From NCBI RefSeq assembly GCF_947366995.1, contig NZ_CANBCC010000034.1:1-42063 (forward strand): DNA of 42,063 nt, in the 5' to 3' direction. Shown here one piece after another: positions 37,328 through 42,063 of the stretch; position 1 is the first letter of the stretch; every line of letters begins with the position of its first letter. Below the pieces are notes generated by a model. It was not told where the DNA came from. It did no database searches and worked only from the letters and a program-made list of their open reading frames with translations. The translations under genes and the position numbers were made by a program. This DNA is from an uncultured Aquabacterium sp. GTDB lineage: Bacteria > Pseudomonadota > Gammaproteobacteria > Burkholderiales > Burkholderiaceae_C.

Positions 37328-37822
37328 TCAGCGGCCCGACGGGCTGCTGCGCGGGTTCAGCATCACGCGGGTCTTGCCGCCGGTGGTCACGAGGATCACC
37401 GCGTCGCCCGGCTTGAACGTTTCATTGCCCTGCGCCTGAACCAGCGCGCGGCGTTCGCCGTTCATCAGCTGCACGATGATTTCATAGGCGTCTTCACGGG
37501 TGCCGAACCGCTCGACCGCGTTGCCCACCACCGCGCCGACCACCGCGCCCGCCACACCGGCCATGGCCGAGCCGCGCGGGTTGCTGGTGCCGCCGGCACC
37601 AGCGATGCCACCGATCACGGCGCCCGTGCCGCCCCCGAGGCCGCTCTGGCTGCCTTCGACCACGACGGGCCGAATGCTGATCACAATGGCATCGGCAACC
37701 TGCGACAGGCGCTGCGCGTCGCCCGGCTTGATGACGTCCGGGCTGGTGGTGGAACAGGCTGACAGACCGATCAGGGCCAGGGCGCTCAAGGCGCCAGCCA
37801 GAGTCGACTTCAGGGATTGCAT
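37328..37822 (-). CDS. Glycine-zipper outer-membrane lipoprotein (SlyB/Pcp-like)
   Basis: This 164-residue lipoprotein has a signal ending LIGLSAC with the lipid-attachment cysteine at 23. The middle part holds a glycine-zipper repeat, GGGTGAVIGGIAGAGG and MAGVAGAVVGAVVGNAVER, typical of the 17-kDa antigen/SlyB-type family, and a small C-terminal beta domain with a nucleotide-free KPGDAVILVTTGGKTRVM end. SlyB-like proteins reinforce the outer membrane. GGAAGGAT upstream is a good ribosome site. It lies downstream of ntrC with a 54-bp gap, perhaps by read-through, but an unrelated role is likely. Confidence 0.9.
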   Translation of the reverse strand: MQSLKSTLAGALSALALIGLSACSTTSPDVIKPGDAQRLSQVADAIVISIRPVVVEGSQSGLGGGTGAVIGGIAGAGGTSNPRGSAMAGVAGAVVGAVVGNAVERFGTREDAYEIIVQLMNGERRALVQAQGNETFKPGDAVILVTTGGKTRVMLNPRSSPSGR

Positions 37823-37876
37823 CTCAAGATCCTTCCGAAACAGGCTGTCACTCTATCAGCCCCTGCCGGTTGGAAC

Positions 37877-39565
<1,689 letters not shown>

Positions 39566-39614
39566 GCTGACCTGAGGTGATGGCATCCCGTCTCGACTGT
39601 GACGCGGTCACCGG

Positions 39615-40769
39615 TCATGGCAGCGGAATCAGAATCCTGAAAACCGTGCGTCCCGGCTCGCTCTCGCATTCGATGGTGCCCTGATGCTGTTGAACGAAGG
39701 TTTGAGCCAATGTCAGGCCCAGTCCGGAACCGCCCTCACGCCCAGAAACCAGCGGGTAGAAGATGCGGTCACGGATGGCATCGGGGATGCCGGGGCCGTT
39801 GTCCTCGATATGCAAGACCAGTGCCAGCCGATGCAGCTGGCGGTTGATCGTGACGCGGCGAGCCACCCGCGTGCGCAGTGTCAGCTTGGCATCGCCGGCC
39901 TGGATGCGCTCAGCCAGAGCCTGTGCGGCGTTGTGCGCGATGTTCAGCACAGCCTGGATCAGCTGCTCGCGGTCGCCGCGGAAATCGGGGATGGATGTGT
40001 CGTAGTCGCGCCAGACCTTGAGCCCCTTCGGGAACTCGGCCAGGATCAGCGACCGCACACGCTCGCACACCTCGTGGATGTTGACATCACCGACCAGATG
40101 CGGTCGGCGGTGCGGTGCCAGCAGCCGGTCCACCAGTGCCTGAAGGCGATCGGCCTCGTGGATGATGACCTGGGTGTACTCGGTGAGCGACTTGCTCTCG
40201 AGCTCCATCTGCAGGAGTTGCGCGGCGCCGCGGATGCCTCCCAGCGGGTTCTTGATCTCGTGCGCCAGATTGCGGATCAGTTCCTTGTTCGCCTGGGCCT
40301 GATCGAGCGCACGCTCTTCACGCTCCTGGCGCGTCTGCTGCTCGATCTCGACCAGTTCGATCAGCACCAGGTCGCCGTGCTCGAGCCGGGTGACGATGCA
40401 CTGCACGGGCAGGGGTTCGCCGAACACGTTCGGGTGCCGCTTGAGCTCGGCCTGCAGGCGGCTCGTCGCGTACTCGTTGCTCGCCACCGCGCCCACGATG
40501 TCCTGCAGCACGGCGGGGTCGATGAACCAGTCGAAGATCGACTCGCGCATCACGCTGCGCCGCGACAGCCCGAGGATCTCCTCGAACGCGGCGTTGGCAA
40601 ACAGACACTGCCCGTCGGGCTCGACCACGGCGACCATGGTGGCCAGATAGTCCAGCGCCTCCAGATGGTCAGGCAACAGCGCCCTCACCTGCCTGGCGTC
40701 GGCGCGTTCCGCGCCCCTCATCGCGCCCCCTGGCCCACCAGCCATCGCGCCTCGCAGCGAACCGGTCAT
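39615..40769 (-). CDS. ntrB: Nitrogen regulation sensor histidine kinase NtrB (NR-II)
   Basis: NtrB phosphorylates NtrC when glutamine is low and reverses this under PII control. The 384-residue cytoplasmic protein has a PAS domain (about 38-145), the dimerisation helix with phospho-His170 in NLAHEIKNPLGG, and an ATPase domain with the N box NIAHNAAQAL, DNGPGIP and GGSGLGLTLAQTF. No membrane segment is present. The N-terminal 25 residues contain Gly/Ala/Met repeats unlike the family and may be dispensable. The start overlaps the upstream DUF4124 gene as ATGA, indicating translational coupling. ntrC follows. Confidence 0.96.
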   Translation of the reverse strand: MTGSLRGAMAGGPGGAMRGAERADARQVRALLPDHLEALDYLATMVAVVEPDGQCLFANAAFEEILGLSRRSVMRESIFDWFIDPAVLQDIVGAVASNEYATSRLQAELKRHPNVFGEPLPVQCIVTRLEHGDLVLIELVEIEQQTRQEREERALDQAQANKELIRNLAHEIKNPLGGIRGAAQLLQMELESKSLTEYTQVIIHEADRLQALVDRLLAPHRRPHLVGDVNIHEVCERVRSLILAEFPKGLKVWRDYDTSIPDFRGDREQLIQAVLNIAHNAAQALAERIQAGDAKLTLRTRVARRVTINRQLHRLALVLHIEDNGPGIPDAIRDRIFYPLVSGREGGSGLGLTLAQTFVQQHQGTIECESEPGRTVFRILIPLP

Positions 40770-41296
40770 CGCCCCGCTCCGAGCGCGGCGAGCTCCCGCC
40801 TCAGGGCAGCCACATCGGCCTCCTTGCGCGTCACGGCATCGCGCATCGCGCTGACGCGGTCCATGTACTTCTGGTAGTTGCGCTCGTCGCCACGCCGCTC
40901 GGGCTCGCCGTTGTTGAACTCCTTCTGCAAGGCAGCCAGCGCTTCTTCTTCCTTGCGGAGTTCGGCTTCGAGGATGCGTCGGCGGTCCGCGTCCCGGGCG
41001 CGCTGCTCGTCGGAAGTCACCTTGGGTGCCGTGGCGCCTGCGCCAGAGCCAGCGGCTCGCTCCCCCTGGCCGCCCTGCGTGCGCTGCGACGACGGCCCCT
41101 GGATCACCGTGATCGGCGCCCCATCCAGCGTCTTGCACCCGCGCGACTGGGCTTCCTTGGCACTCAAGGCGTCGGTGTAGAGGTTGCCCGGACACCGGTA
41201 GACCGGCTTGTCCTGGGCCTGCACCTCGCCCGCAACCAGCAGCAAGGGGGCGGCCAGCAGCCACAACGTCGCAGCGTGGCGCAGCGCTGGCGGCAT
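40766..41296 (-). CDS. DUF4124-like secreted protein between glnA and ntrB
   Basis: This protein of about 176 residues has a Sec signal peptide (MPPALRHAATLWLLAAPLLLVAGEVQAQ) and a short domain with DKPVYRCPGNLYTDALSAKEAQSRGCKTL, the DUF4124-type pattern with two cysteines. The rest is charged, helical, Glu/Arg/Lys-rich coiled coil. DUF4124 function is unknown to me. The ATG at 41296 gives the cleanest signal peptide, with AGG about nine bases upstream; ATGs at 41332 and 41341 in the same frame are alternatives. Its stop overlaps ntrB (ATGA). It follows glnA after a strong terminator, so it may be read from its own promoter or by read-through. Confidence 0.7.
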   Translation of the reverse strand: MPPALRHAATLWLLAAPLLLVAGEVQAQDKPVYRCPGNLYTDALSAKEAQSRGCKTLDGAPITVIQGPSSQRTQGGQGERAAGSGAGATAPKVTSDEQRARDADRRRILEAELRKEEEALAALQKEFNNGEPERRGDERNYQKYMDRVSAMRDAVTRKEADVAALRRELAALGAGR

Positions 41297-41464
41297 CAGC
41301 GGAACCTGGACTGAAAACGGCAGAACAGTCATGGAAGGCATCGTGTCTCGCGATCGATCTGGCCCGCCTGGATGCAGGCAGCCTCGGCAGGCAGTATGCC
41401 CTCAGGCACACAAAACGCCACGACAGAAACACCACAGTGCAGCACAGCAGACCGCGCAGACAAC

Positions 41465-41492
41465 GAAAAAAGGGCGACTTGCGTCGCCCTCT
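41465..41492 (-). terminator. Intrinsic terminator of glnA
   Basis: On the minus strand AGGGCGAC, loop GCAA and GTCGCCCT form a perfect eight-base stem followed by TTTTT. It lies about 40 bp after the glnA stop, before the DUF4124 gene. Confidence 0.9.
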
Positions 41493-41534
41493 TCATGCGG
41501 CCCCGAAGGGCCTGCCCAGAATCCCTCGCGGGAA

Positions 41535-42063
41535 TCAGAGGGCGTAGTACATGTCGTACTCGACCGGGTGCGTGGCCATGCGGAAACGCGTGACTTCCTG
41601 CATCTTCAGGTCGATGTAGGCATCGATGTACGCGTCGGTGAAGACGCCACCCTTGGTCAGGAATGCGCGGTCCTTGTCGAGGTACTCGAGGGCCTGGTCC
41701 AGGCTGTGGCACACGGTCGGCACCAGTGCGTCCTCTTCGGGCGGCAGGTGGTACAGATCCTTCGTGGCGGCTTCGCCCGGATGGATCTTGTTCTCGACGC
41801 CGTCCAGACCGGCCATCATCAGCGCGGCGAAAGCCAGGTACGGGTTGGCCGAGGGATCCGGGAAGCGCGCTTCGATGCGGCGGCCCTTCGGGTTCGACAC
41901 GTACGGGATGCGGATCGAGGCCGAGCGGTTCTTGGCCGAGTAGGCCAGCTTCACCGGGGCTTCGAAGCCAGGCACCAGACGCTTGTACGAGTTCGTGCCC
42001 GGGTTGGTGATGGCGTTCAGCGCACGGGCGTGCTTGATGATGCCGCCGATGTAGTACAGGGCG
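41535..42063 (-). CDS. glnA: Glutamine synthetase, C-terminal part (5' end outside window)
   Basis: This is the last 175 codons of type I glutamine synthetase, which makes glutamine from glutamate and ammonia. Characteristic elements are [19 protein letters not shown] near the window edge, [40 protein letters not shown], and [10 protein letters not shown], where the Tyr corresponds to the adenylylation site of E. coli (Tyr397). The C-terminal helix ends [10 protein letters not shown]. The frame is open to the right edge, so the gene begins beyond 42063. A strong terminator separates it from DUF4124, ntrB and ntrC. Confidence 0.96.
   Translation of the reverse strand, partial: ALYYIGGIIKHARALNAITNPGTNSYKRLVPGFEAPVKLAYSAKNRSASIRIPYVSNPKGRRIEARFPDPSANPYLAFAALMMAGLDGVENKIHPGEAATKDLYHLPPEEDALVPTVCHSLDQALEYLDKDRAFLTKGGVFTDAYIDAYIDLKMQEVTRFRMATHPVEYDMYYAL

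Noticed and set aside
39615-41435. Very long N-terminus for NtrB running through the DUF4124 gene
   Set aside because: The upstream part is an Ala/Arg/Gly-rich shadow frame; the DUF4124 frame has a signal peptide and overlaps the true ntrB start as ATGA.

Overview
This window reads as a chromosomal core segment from a GC-rich betaproteobacterium. The order Burkholderiales (Leptothrix/Rubrivivax/Aquabacterium/Comamonadaceae-like relatives) is inferred from gene content, high-GC third positions, and the neighbourhoods tRNA-Leu/tig/clpP/clpX/lon and glnA/DUF4124/ntrB/ntrC. I see no insertion sequences, prophage genes, CRISPR arrays, integrase sites or compositional islands.

Layout, left to right. 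(1) Positions 1-297 hold a minus-strand tRNA array: Gly(GCC), Cys(GCA), Gly(GCC), the last cut by the window edge. (2) Positions 455-6780 (minus) hold a proteostasis block, transcribed as tRNA-Leu(UAG), tig, clpP, clpX, lon. Hairpin terminators after tig and clpP divide it into separate units. (3) Positions 6876-11223 (minus) hold a two-gene RND efflux system, adaptor lipoprotein then pump. Its promoter carries a TetR-type palindrome, but no repressor gene is adjacent. (4) Positions 11416-14330 hold a squalene/phytoene-synthase-like protein without the usual Asp-rich motifs, a TIGR03790-type secreted protein and an IclR regulator. (5) Positions 14407-20744 (minus) hold a PBP7-like endopeptidase, leuA, pssA, an MscS-type channel and a histone-deacetylase-family hydrolase. 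(6) Positions 20794-26169 (plus) hold a tightly coupled moxR/DUF58/tgpA set followed by an MltB-like lytic transglycosylase. (7) Positions 26320-29577 hold an H-NS-type protein and a convergent two-domain M16 peptidase. (8) Positions 29743-36685 (plus) hold a HlyD adaptor, an RbbA-like double ABC ATPase/permease, a second permease and an FtsH paralogue, compact enough to be one operon. (9) Positions 36630-37822 (minus) hold an unrecognised cysteine-containing membrane protein and a glycine-zipper lipoprotein. (10) Positions 37877-42063 (minus) hold the nitrogen-control set glnA (5' part missing), a DUF4124 protein, ntrB and ntrC.

Functionally the window joins protein quality control (Lon, ClpXP, trigger factor, second FtsH), envelope upkeep (PBP7, MltB, PssA, MscS, TgpA), export (RND and RbbA-type ABC), leucine synthesis and nitrogen control. 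The strongest candidate for an under-described system is the exporter-plus-FtsH operon at 29743-36685. Its ABC subunit appears to retain only one consensus ATP site, and a membrane AAA+ metalloprotease is encoded 17 bp after the last permease. The TetR-type operator and the degenerate synthase are the next most interesting items. Start codons were chosen by hand from ribosome sites, signal peptides, overlaps and family lengths; uncertain ones are flagged.
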